A stretch of 64,000 nucleotides of DNA from Bacillota bacterium (GTDB lineage Bacteria; Bacillota; Clostridia; TANB77; CAG-465): NCBI GenBank assembly GCA_023460515.1, contig JAEWPS010000018.1, positions 124,001 through 188,000 of the forward strand. Direction: 5' to 3'. The position numbers were made by a program, and so were the translations under genes. The notes beneath the pieces were generated by a model. The model saw nothing but the letters and a program-made list of their open reading frames with translations. It searched no databases and had not been told where the DNA came from. How positions within the stretch are numbered: the first letter of the stretch is position 1; every line of letters starts with the position of its first letter. Below are positions 24,856-32,560 of this stretch, one piece after another.

Positions 24856-27348
24856 TTAATTTCCTATTTGGCCTTGACTATTACTTCCCCATACTTTTAC
24901 TGTTCCATCATTTAATAGTGCCAAAGAATGATCACCACCTGTTGTTACTTGTTTTACATTAGAAAGTCCAGATATGATTGTTGGATAATAATTATTTTCA
25001 CCTGTTCCGTTACCTAACTGTCCAAATTCATTATATCCCCAAGATTTCACTGTTCCATCGTTTAATAATATTAATGAATGATCATATTCTTTACAAAGAT
25101 CTTTAACATTATATCCACCAGATATTACTATTGGTTTATTACTGTCTGTTGTCGTACCGTCTCCAAGCTGTCCTGCCCAGTTGATTCCCCAAGATTTCAC
25201 TGTTCCATCATTTAATAATGCTAATACATGTTCATATCCAGATACTAATTGTTTTACATTTGTAAGTCCTGGGACTGTTACTGGCACAGTACTATTAGTA
25301 TTTGTTGCGTCTCCTAATTGACCATATTTATTACAACCCCATGCTTTTACTGTTCCATCATTTAGTAATGCTAAAGTATAATCATATCCTAATGCCAATT
25401 GTTTTACATTTGTAAGTCCTGGTACTATTATTGGTACATTACTATTTGTTTTAGTTCCATTTCCAAGTTCCCCTGCCCAATTTGCTCCCCATATCTTTAC
25501 AGTTCCATCATTTAATAAAGCTGCTGCATGATATTCACCTGAAGCTATTTGTACTACGTTTGTAAGGCCAGATATTGTTACTGGAACATTACTATTTATT
25601 GTCGTTCCAGTACCTAACTGCCCGAACATATTCTCCCCCCAAGCTTTTACTGTTCCATCGTTTAATAATGCTAACATGAAATTATCTCCTGATGTAATTT
25701 GGTTTACATTATTTAAACCCAAAACAGATATTGTAACGTTACTGTCTATATTTGTACCATTACCTAGTTGTCCATATTCGTTATCTCCAATTGTCTTTAC
25801 TGTACCATCATTTAATAAGAAAGCTGAGTGCATCCATCCAGCGGATAACTGTTTTACATTTGTTAAGCCTACTACTACTTTAGGTAAGTAATAATTAGAA
25901 GTTTTTCCATCTCCTAATTGACCATGATCATTATTGCCCCATGATTTTATTGTTCCATCAGCTAAAATAGCTACTGTATGATTACCGCCAATTGCAATTT
26001 GTTTTACACTTAGTGTGTTTGTTATGGTAATTGGTACATTACTGTCTATTGTTGTTCCGTTAGCTAATTGTCCATACTCATTGTAGCCCCATATTTTTAT
26101 TGTTCCGTCATTCAGAATTACAGCGGTATGATCGTAGTTTTTACAAATTTGTTTTACTCCAGTTAATCCGGATACAAGAGTTGGTATATATACATCAGTA
26201 TTTGCTCCGTTACCAAGTTGTCCTGCCCAGTTACTTCCCCATGTCTTTATTGTTCCATCACTTAGTAATGCGACTGAATGATAGTATCCTGCAGAAATTT
26301 GCGTAACATTATTTAACCCAGAAATTGCTATTGGAGAAGTAGTATCATTTGTAGTGCCATCTCCTAATTTTCCGTAATTATTACAACCCCAAGCTTTTAC
26401 TGTTCCATCATTTAATAAAGCAAGTGTATGATCATATCCTGAAGCTAATTGTTTTACATTTGTAAGTCCTGGTACTGTTGTAGGTATACTTTTATTTTGT
26501 AATGTACCATCGCCTAATTGACCAAATTCATTATATCCCCATCCCTTAACTGTTCCATCATTTAATATTGCAAGTGAAAGATATTGACCTGCCGCGATTT
26601 TATTTACATTAGTTAATCCAGTTACAATTGTAGGTATACTTTTATCTTCAGTTGTTCCGTTACCAAGTTGTCCTGCCCAGTTACTTCCCCATGCTTTTAC
26701 TGTTCCATCAGTTAACAATGCTAGCATATATTCATCACCTGCAGCAATTTGAACTACATGTTCTAAACCAGAAATAGTTGTGGGCAAACTTCTATTCATT
26801 AGTGTTCCATCACCTAATTGACCATATTCATTACTTCCCCATGTTTTAACAGTTCCATCACTCATTAAAGCAGCAGTAAATGTCCAACCCGCTACTATAT
26901 CTACAGGTATTGCACCTGTTTCTGTTGTTATATCTAAAGAAATTCCAATTTGATTCATCCATTCTTTTTGCTTTTCATCTGTTCCAGTATATATAAGTCT
27001 TCCTTTTTTTATTTCTAGTAAACTTTCATGTTCTTTCTTTACACTTGTTATTATGTCCTTTAATTTAAGTGTATTTCCGCCTTTTATATACGTGCCACTG
27101 TCCTTTGTAGCATTAACAGTAGTTACATTTAGTAATCCATTAGTTTCTAAATATTCATTTGAAAACCACATAGTTAATTCACTTTCATAATCTTTTAATA
27201 TACTTTTAAATACGGCTTCTGTCGCTTTATTAATTGCATTGTTATTTGATAATATCAAAACAACTGCTCCTGCTAATATAATCATAATTACAATAATTAT
27301 AACTAAACTTATTAAAGATATACCTTTTCTTCCACTGAGATATTCCAT
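24856..27348 (-). CDS. Pilin-like secreted protein with 14 RCC1 repeats
   Basis: The 830-residue protein begins with a prepilin-like signal ('GRKGISLISLVIIIVIMII') and a hydrophobic helix, then 'NNNAINKATEAVFKS'. An N-terminal module of about 120 residues ('SELTMWFSNEYL', 'LKDIIT', 'GRLIYTGTDEKQKEWM') is shared with the two giants at 34.5-43.3 kb. From about residue 153 to the end there are 14 RCC1 (alpha-tubulin-suppressor type) repeats of 50 residues: 'ALLNDGTVKAWG.N..GQLG.GT'. The last ends at '.GQIGN'. Repeats 1-7 align in order with 8-14, so two seven-bladed propellers are predicted. RCC1 propellers in bacteria are presumed surface-binding modules; the ligand is unknown. Repeat 8 has Ile in place of the conserved Trp. 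AGGAGG precedes the ATG. Confidence 0.85.
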   Translation of the reverse strand: MEYLSGRKGISLISLVIIIVIMIILAGAVVLILSNNNAINKATEAVFKSILKDYESELTMWFSNEYLETNGLLNVTTVNATKDSGTYIKGGNTLKLKDIITSVKKEHESLLEIKKGRLIYTGTDEKQKEWMNQIGISLDITTETGAIPVDIVAGWTFTAALMSDGTVKTWGSNEYGQLGDGTLMNRSLPTTISGLEHVVQIAAGDEYMLALLTDGTVKAWGSNWAGQLGNGTTEDKSIPTIVTGLTNVNKIAAGQYLSLAILNDGTVKGWGYNEFGQLGDGTLQNKSIPTTVPGLTNVKQLASGYDHTLALLNDGTVKAWGCNNYGKLGDGTTNDTTSPIAISGLNNVTQISAGYYHSVALLSDGTIKTWGSNWAGQLGNGANTDVYIPTLVSGLTGVKQICKNYDHTAVILNDGTIKIWGYNEYGQLANGTTIDSNVPITITNTLSVKQIAIGGNHTVAILADGTIKSWGNNDHGQLGDGKTSNYYLPKVVVGLTNVKQLSAGWMHSAFLLNDGTVKTIGDNEYGQLGNGTNIDSNVTISVLGLNNVNQITSGDNFMLALLNDGTVKAWGENMFGQLGTGTTINSNVPVTISGLTNVVQIASGEYHAAALLNDGTVKIWGANWAGELGNGTKTNSNVPIIVPGLTNVKQLALGYDYTLALLNDGTVKAWGCNKYGQLGDATNTNSTVPVTVPGLTNVKQLVSGYEHVLALLNDGTVKSWGINWAGQLGDGTTTDSNKPIVISGGYNVKDLCKEYDHSLILLNDGTVKSWGYNEFGQLGNGTGENNYYPTIISGLSNVKQVTTGGDHSLALLNDGTVKVWGSNSQGQIGN

Positions 27349-27542
27349 ACATTTTACCTCCTAATGTATATTTTATAAATAAACTATATCTGACTATAAC
27401 ATTAATAGCAATACAAATCTTATTTTATAAATATAATCAGAACACATAATTTACTAAATTTTACCATATAATATAATTATAGTCAATAATTCACTATTTT
27501 TTAATATATTTTTCTATAATTTTAGAATTTTAATGTAAATAA

Positions 27543-27746
27543 CTATCTAAAAAAAAGCAAAAACAGAGTAACCGTTAAATATTCGATACTCCGTTTTCGA
27601 TCATTTAATGCATTTTTATGCATTTTAATCATTTCTTTTGTTATATAATAATCCAGTTCTTTACTCTTTTTAACTATTTCATCATAAGGTTTGTTTTCCT
27701 CTACCATCTCATCTAATTCTTTTTGTAAAATTTTTAATTTATCCAT
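27543..27746 (-). CDS. Spo0E-family aspartyl-phosphate phosphatase, tail overlaps a terminator
   Basis: The 67-residue protein is a two-helix Spo0E-like phosphatase: helix 1 'LKILQKELDEMVEENK', then the family signature S-x-x-L-D-x-x-I as 'SKELDYYI', then helix 2. Members dephosphorylate Spo0A~P and delay sporulation. The last ~16 codons ('YLTVTLFLLFFR') are unusual. They coincide with a hairpin (27560-27597) followed by a T8 run, i.e. a rho-independent terminator, and the stop codon lies at the end of the T run. Either transcription stops before the stop codon, or a small indel has removed an earlier stop. AAGGGG precedes the ATG. Confidence 0.8.
   Translation of the reverse strand: MDKLKILQKELDEMVEENKPYDEIVKKSKELDYYITKEMIKMHKNALNDRKRSIEYLTVTLFLLFFR
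27549..27597 (-). terminator. Terminator inside the end of the Spo0E-like gene
   Basis: AAAACGGAGTA and TACTCTGTTTT (minus strand, one G-U pair) form an 11-bp stem with a 16-nt loop, followed by TGC and eight T. It overlaps the 3' coding end. Confidence 0.75.
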
Positions 27747-27851
27747 AGTTTTTTCCCCTTTCTATTATAATTTAGCAAATTATAACATAATGAAAAGCAA
27801 AAAAATGTCGTAATATGTCATTTGTGTAAAATTTATGTTTTTTTAAGCAAA

Positions 27852-27880
27852 AAAGACTCAAGTATTGCCTTGAATCTTAA
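27852..27880 (-). terminator. Terminator of the ferritin-like gene
   Basis: AAGATTCAAG pairs with CTTGAGTCTT (one G-U pair on the minus strand) over a 6-nt loop and is followed by TTTTTT. Confidence 0.8.
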
Positions 27881-27885
27881 ATTTA

Positions 27886-28452
27886 TTATATAATTTGTTC
27901 TTCTCTATTCATACTTACCATATTTTTAGTTATTAAATAATTGTATTTTGCTGCATGCTTTAATTCATCTGTTAATATTTCAAATACCATATTGTATCTT
28001 TGTCTATCTGTCATTTCACCAAGTATTTTTCTATATTTTTCTACAGCGGATAATTCTCCCATAAGTGCAACTTCAAGACCCTGCAAATATGTCATATTAA
28101 ACTCATGCTCTTGCACATCAGTACTAGCTTTTGGAAGAGATACTCCAGTAAGTTCAAGATATATTTTTCTAAATAGTTGATTATGATGTCTTTCATCATT
28201 TCTTATACTTTCTATAATATCCTTATCCTCTTTACTAGTAGCTACTGTTAATAAGAAATCGTAAAAAAGTTCATCTTCTCTTTCAGATCCGACTGAATCT
28301 TTTATTAACTCCAAAACTTCTCTAGGAACTTGCATTGCAGGAGTTACTCTATGTATATCATTACTTTTATACAAATTTCTATTATACGGAATGTATGGAT
28401 AATTCATGTAACCAAAATCATTCGAAAATTCATCAAACATTTTATAATTCAC
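27886..28452 (-). CDS. Ferritin-like diiron protein, possibly spore associated
   Basis: The 188-residue protein begins with a Tyr/Asn/Pro-rich tail ('DFGYMNYPYIPYNRNLY') of the type seen in coat-associated proteins. A four-helix ferritin-like bundle follows (about 50-180). Carboxylate/His ligands are present: Glu in 'EREDELFYDFL', 'DERHHNQLF' (E-x-x-H type), Glu in 'LMGELSAVEKYRKIL' and 'TDELKHAAKYN'. This fits the rubrerythrin/manganese-catalase-like superfamily without a rubredoxin domain. Peroxide or metal handling is likely; the exact reaction is unknown. The ribosome site GAGGTG overlaps a strong hairpin (28452-28489) that would form only in transcripts coming from the upstream arsA gene. 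Confidence 0.8.
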   Translation of the reverse strand: MNYKMFDEFSNDFGYMNYPYIPYNRNLYKSNDIHRVTPAMQVPREVLELIKDSVGSEREDELFYDFLLTVATSKEDKDIIESIRNDERHHNQLFRKIYLELTGVSLPKASTDVQEHEFNMTYLQGLEVALMGELSAVEKYRKILGEMTDRQRYNMVFEILTDELKHAAKYNYLITKNMVSMNREEQII

Positions 28453-28489
28453 CTCACTTTTCCATAATATATAGTATGAAAAAGTGAGG
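28452..28489 (-). promoter_or_regulatory. Hairpin covering the ribosome site of the ferritin-like gene
   Basis: Fifteen-base arms with one mismatch (28452-28466 with 28475-28489) flank an 8-nt loop. The arm nearest the gene includes part of GAGGTG (28455-28450). No T run follows, so this resembles a ribosome-site-sequestering hairpin more than a terminator. Confidence 0.45.
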
Positions 28490-28517
28490 ATTTTGTTAAT
28501 ATGTATACATTTTAATA

Positions 28518-30266
28518 TTAGTATATTAATTTTCTTAAATTATCTTCTTTTAAATCTTCTTCCATCCACTTTATAACAGCAAAATTATGATCTGACACTT
28601 CTGCAACTTTATTTATCCATTTAATCTCGTTATTTGCTCTACTTAGTAAAACCTTATTTGTAGTATTTGTTAGATATATACTAGAATTTACAACCCACCA
28701 TTTACTGTGTATTCCGGCTCTTTTTAAATCTTCCAATAATCTAATAGATTCAAATACAGGGGTTGTTTCTGCAAGAGTTACAATTATAACTTCAGTTTCT
28801 TTTTCATTTTTTAACCTAGGCAATAATTTAATAACTTCTTTTGGTACATCCCCTTGACTTCTCTTTATTTCTTTATTATAACTTTGCGTAGTATCTAACA
28901 ATAGTAATGTATGACCTGTTGGTGCAGTATCTATTATAACTATACAATCTTCAGACTTATCTACTATTTTTGCAAATGCTTTAAACACTGCAATTTCTTG
29001 TGTACAAGGTGATCTTAAATCTTCTTTAATATACTCTAAATCTTCATCGGTTATATTATTTTCAATTGCTTTATTTATAACCTGAGATTTGTGTTTTTCT
29101 AGTTCTTCTTGCTCATCTATTTTAATAATCTCTAGATTAGTATTTTTAGATATTACATACTTTAAATGATCTGCTGGATCTGTGGAAGCGAGTACAACTT
29201 TATTTCCTCTATTACTTAACTCTAAAGCAATAGCAGACGCAATTGTTGTTTTACCAGTTCCACCTTTTCCCATTGTAAATATAACTTTTTTATTACTTTT
29301 TTCAATATCATCTACAACAACTTTCAAACCATTAATGTCCGAACTTTTTATATTTTCATTTATATTAATATAACTATCCTTGTTAATGAAATCTCTAATA
29401 TTGTCTATACCAATTATATTATATCCTCTAAGTGGTAAGATATATGTTTTTACATCTTTAAAATCTTTAGGAATATTGCTAAGTGCATTTCTTTGTTTTG
29501 TATAGATAACTTTGGATGTATCGTCATCATAATTCATAAGAATACCATTTATTATTAACATTTGGTTATTAAGCCCAATTTGTTTCAGTTCATTAAATGA
29601 TCTTAATGCCTCTTTAAGTGGCGTTTCTTCTGGTCTTGCTAAAAGTACAATTGTAGTCTTTTCCTTATCTTTTAACATATCCATCGCATTATGATATATT
29701 TGTTTTTTATCTCCTAAACCAGATAATTGTCCTAAACATGAAGCTCCAAATTTGTTTGTATCTATGAATCCAGACCACGCTGAAGGTAGCATTAACATTC
29801 TTAAAGTATGACCAGTTGGTGCTGTATCAAAAATTATATAATCGAACTCTTCACTAATTTTGATATCAGTTATAATATGTGAAAATTCGTTAAATGATGC
29901 TATTTCTACTGTACATGAGCCAGATAATTGTTCTTCCATATTTTTTATTGCGGAATCTGGTAAAATACCTCTATATGGTGCAACAACTGAATCTTTATAT
30001 TCATTTGCAGATGTAATTGGATCTAAGTTTGCTACTTTTAAATTGGGTATTCCCACTATTTCTTTAGGTTTATTTGTAAGTTTAGTATCAAACACATCTT
30101 GTAAATTAGATGCAGGATCTGTACTTACTAAAAACACTTTACTACCTTTATCTGCAAGGTTTACAGCTATACTACATGCTGTTGACGTTTTTCCTGTTCC
30201 ACCTTTTCCGGTAAAAAATAAATATTTAGTTAGATTTAAATTATTAATGTCTAAATTTTCAAACAT
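28518..30266 (-). CDS. arsA: Arsenical pump-driving ATPase ArsA
   Basis: The 582-residue protein consists of two homologous ATPase halves. The P-loops are 'GKGGTGKTS' (residues 20-28) and 'GKGGTGKTT' (near 329), each with its 'DTAPTGHTL' switch segment. The three metalloid-binding cysteines are in the expected contexts: 'SGSCTVEIA', 'GASCLGQLS' and 'SPCTQEIA'. ArsA normally docks on ArsB and energises As(III)/Sb(III) extrusion. It forms an operon with arsR and arsD (9 bases after arsD), but no arsB or acr3 lies in the window; the next gene encodes a ferritin-like protein. Function therefore depends on a permease elsewhere or on another partner. Confidence 0.93.
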   Translation of the reverse strand: MFENLDINNLNLTKYLFFTGKGGTGKTSTACSIAVNLADKGSKVFLVSTDPASNLQDVFDTKLTNKPKEIVGIPNLKVANLDPITSANEYKDSVVAPYRGILPDSAIKNMEEQLSGSCTVEIASFNEFSHIITDIKISEEFDYIIFDTAPTGHTLRMLMLPSAWSGFIDTNKFGASCLGQLSGLGDKKQIYHNAMDMLKDKEKTTIVLLARPEETPLKEALRSFNELKQIGLNNQMLIINGILMNYDDDTSKVIYTKQRNALSNIPKDFKDVKTYILPLRGYNIIGIDNIRDFINKDSYININENIKSSDINGLKVVVDDIEKSNKKVIFTMGKGGTGKTTIASAIALELSNRGNKVVLASTDPADHLKYVISKNTNLEIIKIDEQEELEKHKSQVINKAIENNITDEDLEYIKEDLRSPCTQEIAVFKAFAKIVDKSEDCIVIIDTAPTGHTLLLLDTTQSYNKEIKRSQGDVPKEVIKLLPRLKNEKETEVIIVTLAETTPVFESIRLLEDLKRAGIHSKWWVVNSSIYLTNTTNKVLLSRANNEIKWINKVAEVSDHNFAVIKWMEEDLKEDNLRKLIY

Positions 30267-30274
30267 AAAATTAC

Positions 30275-30628
30275 CTACTTTCTACGTAAATTTGGTCTAT
30301 TATTATTATTTAAAATACTGCTTAGTTTAATATTTAAATACTTTGCAAATTCTTCATTTGTCAAATATTCCTTTGTTTTAACTATTTCATCGTCTACAGT
30401 AGTTATAGGTAATACATTAATCCCTTGACTTTTTATTAATTCACTTACATTCATATTATCTACAAAAGCTTGTGGGTTATTATTTAGTGAATACCTTTCT
30501 ATTATTATACCTTGCCCTTTTAAATTATTTATAACAGTAGAAACTCTTAAAAGCTGTGGATTTACAATCGGTCCACATACACCAGTTGAACAGCACATAG
30601 CTGGATCAAAGATTTTAATTTTACTCAT
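30275..30628 (-). CDS. arsD: Arsenite metallochaperone ArsD
   Basis: The 117-residue thioredoxin-fold protein carries the essential cysteine triad Cys12, Cys13 and Cys18 in 'PAMCCSTGVCGP', which in E. coli R773 ArsD binds As(III) and passes it to ArsA. Other family segments are 'VDNMNVSELIKSQG', 'LPITTVDDEIV' and 'YLTNEEFAKYL'. The C-terminal Cys pairs of plasmid ArsD are absent, as in many shorter homologues. It lies between arsR (16 bases upstream) and arsA (9 bases downstream). Confidence 0.93.
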   Translation of the reverse strand: MSKIKIFDPAMCCSTGVCGPIVNPQLLRVSTVINNLKGQGIIIERYSLNNNPQAFVDNMNVSELIKSQGINVLPITTVDDEIVKTKEYLTNEEFAKYLNIKLSSILNNNNRPNLRRK

Positions 30629-30643
30629 TTATTATACCTCCTA

Positions 30644-30946
30644 TTATTCTTTACATATACATTTTTCATTATCTGAAGTTATTTGTATTATAAACATTAG
30701 TATTTTACTTATTTTGTTTCTATTTAATTTATAATAAGTCCATGTTCCATCTTTTCTACTAGATACCAAATTAACTTCTTCTAGAACTTTCATATGATGA
30801 GACAAAGTTGGTTGTGTTATATCCAATTTTTCTAATATATTACAAGCACATATTTCATCACAAGATATCATTTCAATTATTCTTATTCTGTTTTCATCAG
30901 ATAGAACTTTAAATAACTTTGCGTTTTCTTCGTATTTTTTATCCAA
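30644..30946 (-). CDS. arsR: ArsR-family arsenic-responsive repressor
   Basis: The ~100-residue winged-helix repressor has 'KVLSDENRIRIIEMIS', recognition helix 'ITQPTLSHHMKVLEE' and wing 'KDGTWTYYKLN'. The 'EICACNIL' segment holds the C-x-C pair typical of the As(III) site in helix alpha3, and another Cys precedes it in 'ISCDE'; 'CICKE' ends the protein. I place the start at TTG 30946, 6 nt after GAGGTG; a GTG three codons upstream sits on the ribosome site itself. The promoter (30982-31010) and a palindrome over its -10 region support autoregulation of arsRDA. Confidence 0.9.
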   Translation of the reverse strand: MDKKYEENAKLFKVLSDENRIRIIEMISCDEICACNILEKLDITQPTLSHHMKVLEEVNLVSSRKDGTWTYYKLNRNKISKILMFIIQITSDNEKCICKE

Positions 30947-30963
30947 TTTAATCACCTCAATAT

Positions 30964-30983
30964 ATACATATTTATATATGTAT
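30964..30983. promoter_or_regulatory. Probable ArsR operator
   Basis: ATACATAT (30964-30971) and ATATGTAT (30976-30983) form a perfect inverted repeat with a 4-nt spacer. It begins at the -10 element of the arsR promoter and spans the predicted start of transcription. Confidence 0.65.
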
Positions 30984-31010
30984 TATATGATAAATAATTT
31001 ATTTTGTCAA
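30982..31010 (-). promoter_or_regulatory. Consensus promoter of arsRDA
   Basis: Minus-strand TTGACA (31010-31005), 17-nt spacer, TATAAT (30987-30982). Confidence 0.9.
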
Positions 31011-31020
31011 GGAAATAAAT

Positions 31021-31050
31021 ATAATATATAGACTTTCATCTATATATTAT
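31021..31050. repeat. 12-bp inverted repeat upstream of the ars promoter
   Basis: ATAATATATAGA (31021-31032) and TCTATATATTAT (31039-31050) form a perfect inverted repeat with a 6-nt loop, 10 bases upstream of the -35. It could be a second operator or a hairpin; there is no T run. Confidence 0.5.
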
Positions 31051-31101
31051 ATTTAATACTTAATTTATTATTACAAATTTAACATAATTTTTTAAATAAA
31101 T

Positions 31102-31140
31102 AAAAGAAATGTAAAATCTTTTTTACATTTCTTTTATTTC
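31102..31140 (-). terminator. Terminator of spoVFB
   Basis: A perfect 15-bp stem (31102-31116 with 31121-31135; core AAATGTAAAA/TTTTACATTT) with a 4-nt loop ends 3 bases before the spoVFB stop codon. Confidence 0.8.
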
Positions 31141-31723
31141 ATCTTAAACTTATAATAGGTTGAATTTGTTTTTGATCTAGAGCATATTTCAACGTATCTA
31201 TAATTTGATCATAATTCAATACAAGTGATTTTGGTTTAATATTATAATCGTCTTGGTTAAATGGTACAAAATATGTATTTTTACTATTTAATAATTCAGC
31301 TATATTTTTTAAATTTTGACCTAACCCATCATTTGTTGATATACCTATTACAATTGGTTTATTATTTCTTATGTGACTCTTTGCAGCCATTAAAACAGCT
31401 GAGTCTGTTATTCCATTTGCAAGTTTAGCAGCAGTATTTCCTGTGCATGGACAAATAAGTAAAATATCTAACATATTTTTAGGTCCTATAGGTTCAGCTT
31501 TAGTTATTGTATCTATTAAAACATTTCCAGTGTTATCTTGCAGCATTTTTATAAAATCCTCTTTTTCATAGAATTTAGTAGTAGTATCTCTAACAGTCTC
31601 TGTAATTATTGGTATAACTGTAGCCCCTTCATTTTTTAAATTTTGTATTATTTCTTGTATTCTATTGAAATTACAAAAAGACCCGGTAATGCCTAGTCCT
31701 ACTTTTTTATCTTTGAGTTCCAT
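31139..31723 (-). CDS. spoVFB: Dipicolinate synthase subunit B
   Basis: The 194-residue flavoprotein-fold protein aligns along its length with Bacillus SpoVFB (DpaB): 'VGLGITGSFC', 'TETVRDTTTKFYE', 'KAEPIGPKNMLDILLICPCTGNTAAKLA', 'VLMAAKSHIRNNKPIVIGISTNDGLG' and 'FVPFNQDDYNIKPKS'. With subunit A it oxidises the DapA product to dipicolinic acid, the spore-core solute. Subunit A (dpaA) is normally the neighbouring gene but is absent here; the flanking genes are lexA and arsR. A dapA gene lies at 59.2 kb. Expression in the mother cell under sigma-K would be expected, but I could not identify such a promoter. Confidence 0.9.
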   Translation of the reverse strand: MELKDKKVGLGITGSFCNFNRIQEIIQNLKNEGATVIPIITETVRDTTTKFYEKEDFIKMLQDNTGNVLIDTITKAEPIGPKNMLDILLICPCTGNTAAKLANGITDSAVLMAAKSHIRNNKPIVIGISTNDGLGQNLKNIAELLNSKNTYFVPFNQDDYNIKPKSLVLNYDQIIDTLKYALDQKQIQPIISLR

Positions 31724-31768
31724 TTTTTAACACCCCCTATATACAATATATTATGTTATATAGGCAAT

Positions 31769-31803
31769 AAAAGTGAGACTTAAAAATTTCAAGTCCCACT
31801 TTA
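31769..31803 (-). terminator. Terminator of lexA
   Basis: AAAGTG.GACTT and AAGTC.CACTTT pair over a 9-nt loop on the minus strand, followed by TATT. It lies between the lexA stop and spoVFB. Confidence 0.7.
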
Positions 31804-31805
31804 AA

Positions 31806-32423
31806 TTAACTAATTTTTCTAAATAATCCTATTACCTTACCTACAATTTCTACTTTATCTGAAATTATAGGATCCATCGTATCGTTCTCAGGTTGAAGCC
31901 TTATATAACTTTTTTCTTTATAGTATGTTTTAACTGTTGCATCTCCATCAATCATAGCTACTATTATTTCACCGTTTCGTGCAGTACTTTGTTTGGAAAC
32001 AACAATAAAATCTCCATTATTTATACCAACGTTTATCATACTTTGTCCTTGAACTCTAAGTACAAAATTATCATTTTTTAATGAATCCTTGTTAAAGAAA
32101 CTTTCTCCAATTGAAAAATAATCTTCAATATTTTCTGTAGCAAGTATAGGTTCACCTGCTGCAACTTTTCCTATTATTGGAAGAGATATTGTATCTTCTT
32201 TTTCATCTTCCACAACTTTAAGCGCTCTCATTTTAAGATCTGATTTTTCTAAGTAACCTTTATCTGCAAGTCTTTTTATATATTGATGTGCAGAACATGT
32301 TGACTTAAAACCAACTGATTTGCATATTTCTCTAACTGATGGTGGATAACCCGTATCTTTTATTTGTGATATAATAAAATCTAAAACTTTTTGCTCTTTT
32401 TCATTTAAATCTGATTTATTCAT
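31806..32423 (-). CDS. lexA: LexA, SOS repressor
   Basis: The 205-residue protein has the LexA winged helix ('GYPPSVREICKSVGF', 'STCSAHQYIKRLADKGYL'). Its C-terminal peptidase domain carries the self-cleavage site Ala-Gly in 'KVAAGEP', nucleophile Ser in 'VQGQSMIN' and catalytic Lys in 'DATVKTYYK'. On RecA activation it cleaves itself and derepresses DNA-repair genes. Its own promoter (32450-32478) is overlapped by a 16-bp palindrome consistent with autoregulation. AGGAGGT precedes the ATG. Confidence 0.95.
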   Translation of the reverse strand: MNKSDLNEKEQKVLDFIISQIKDTGYPPSVREICKSVGFKSTCSAHQYIKRLADKGYLEKSDLKMRALKVVEDEKEDTISLPIIGKVAAGEPILATENIEDYFSIGESFFNKDSLKNDNFVLRVQGQSMINVGINNGDFIVVSKQSTARNGEIIVAMIDGDATVKTYYKEKSYIRLQPENDTMDPIISDKVEIVGKVIGLFRKIS

Positions 32424-32449
32424 TTCAACCTCCTCAAAACTATATTTTC

Positions 32450-32478
32450 ATTATATCATAGAAACTATTGTTTGTCAA
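32450..32478 (-). promoter_or_regulatory. Consensus promoter of lexA
   Basis: Minus-strand TTGACA (32478-32473), 17-nt spacer, TATAAT (32455-32450). Confidence 0.9.
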
Positions 32479-32490
32479 ACAAAAGTTTGA
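32475..32490. promoter_or_regulatory. Probable LexA operator
   Basis: TCAAAC-AAAA-GTTTGA is a perfect 6-4-6 palindrome overlapping the lexA -35. It differs from the Bacillus SOS box CGAAC-N4-GTTCG at the outer bases. Confidence 0.65.
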
Positions 32491-32517
32491 ATTTTATATA
32501 AAAACATTTCACATAGT

Positions 32518-32556
32518 AAAGAACACTTAAATAAAATTATTATTTAAGTGTTCTTT
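32518..32556. terminator. Hairpin terminator downstream of the penicillin-binding protein gene
   Basis: A perfect 16-bp stem (32518-32533 with 32541-32556; core GAACACTTAA/TTAAGTGTTC) with a 7-nt loop. The T run is short. Confidence 0.7.
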
Positions 32557-32560
32557 GCAG

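Noticed and set aside
27804..27820. TGTCGTA near the Spo0E-like gene as a 0A box
   Set aside because: It deviates from TGNCGAA at a conserved base and has no matching -10 arrangement.
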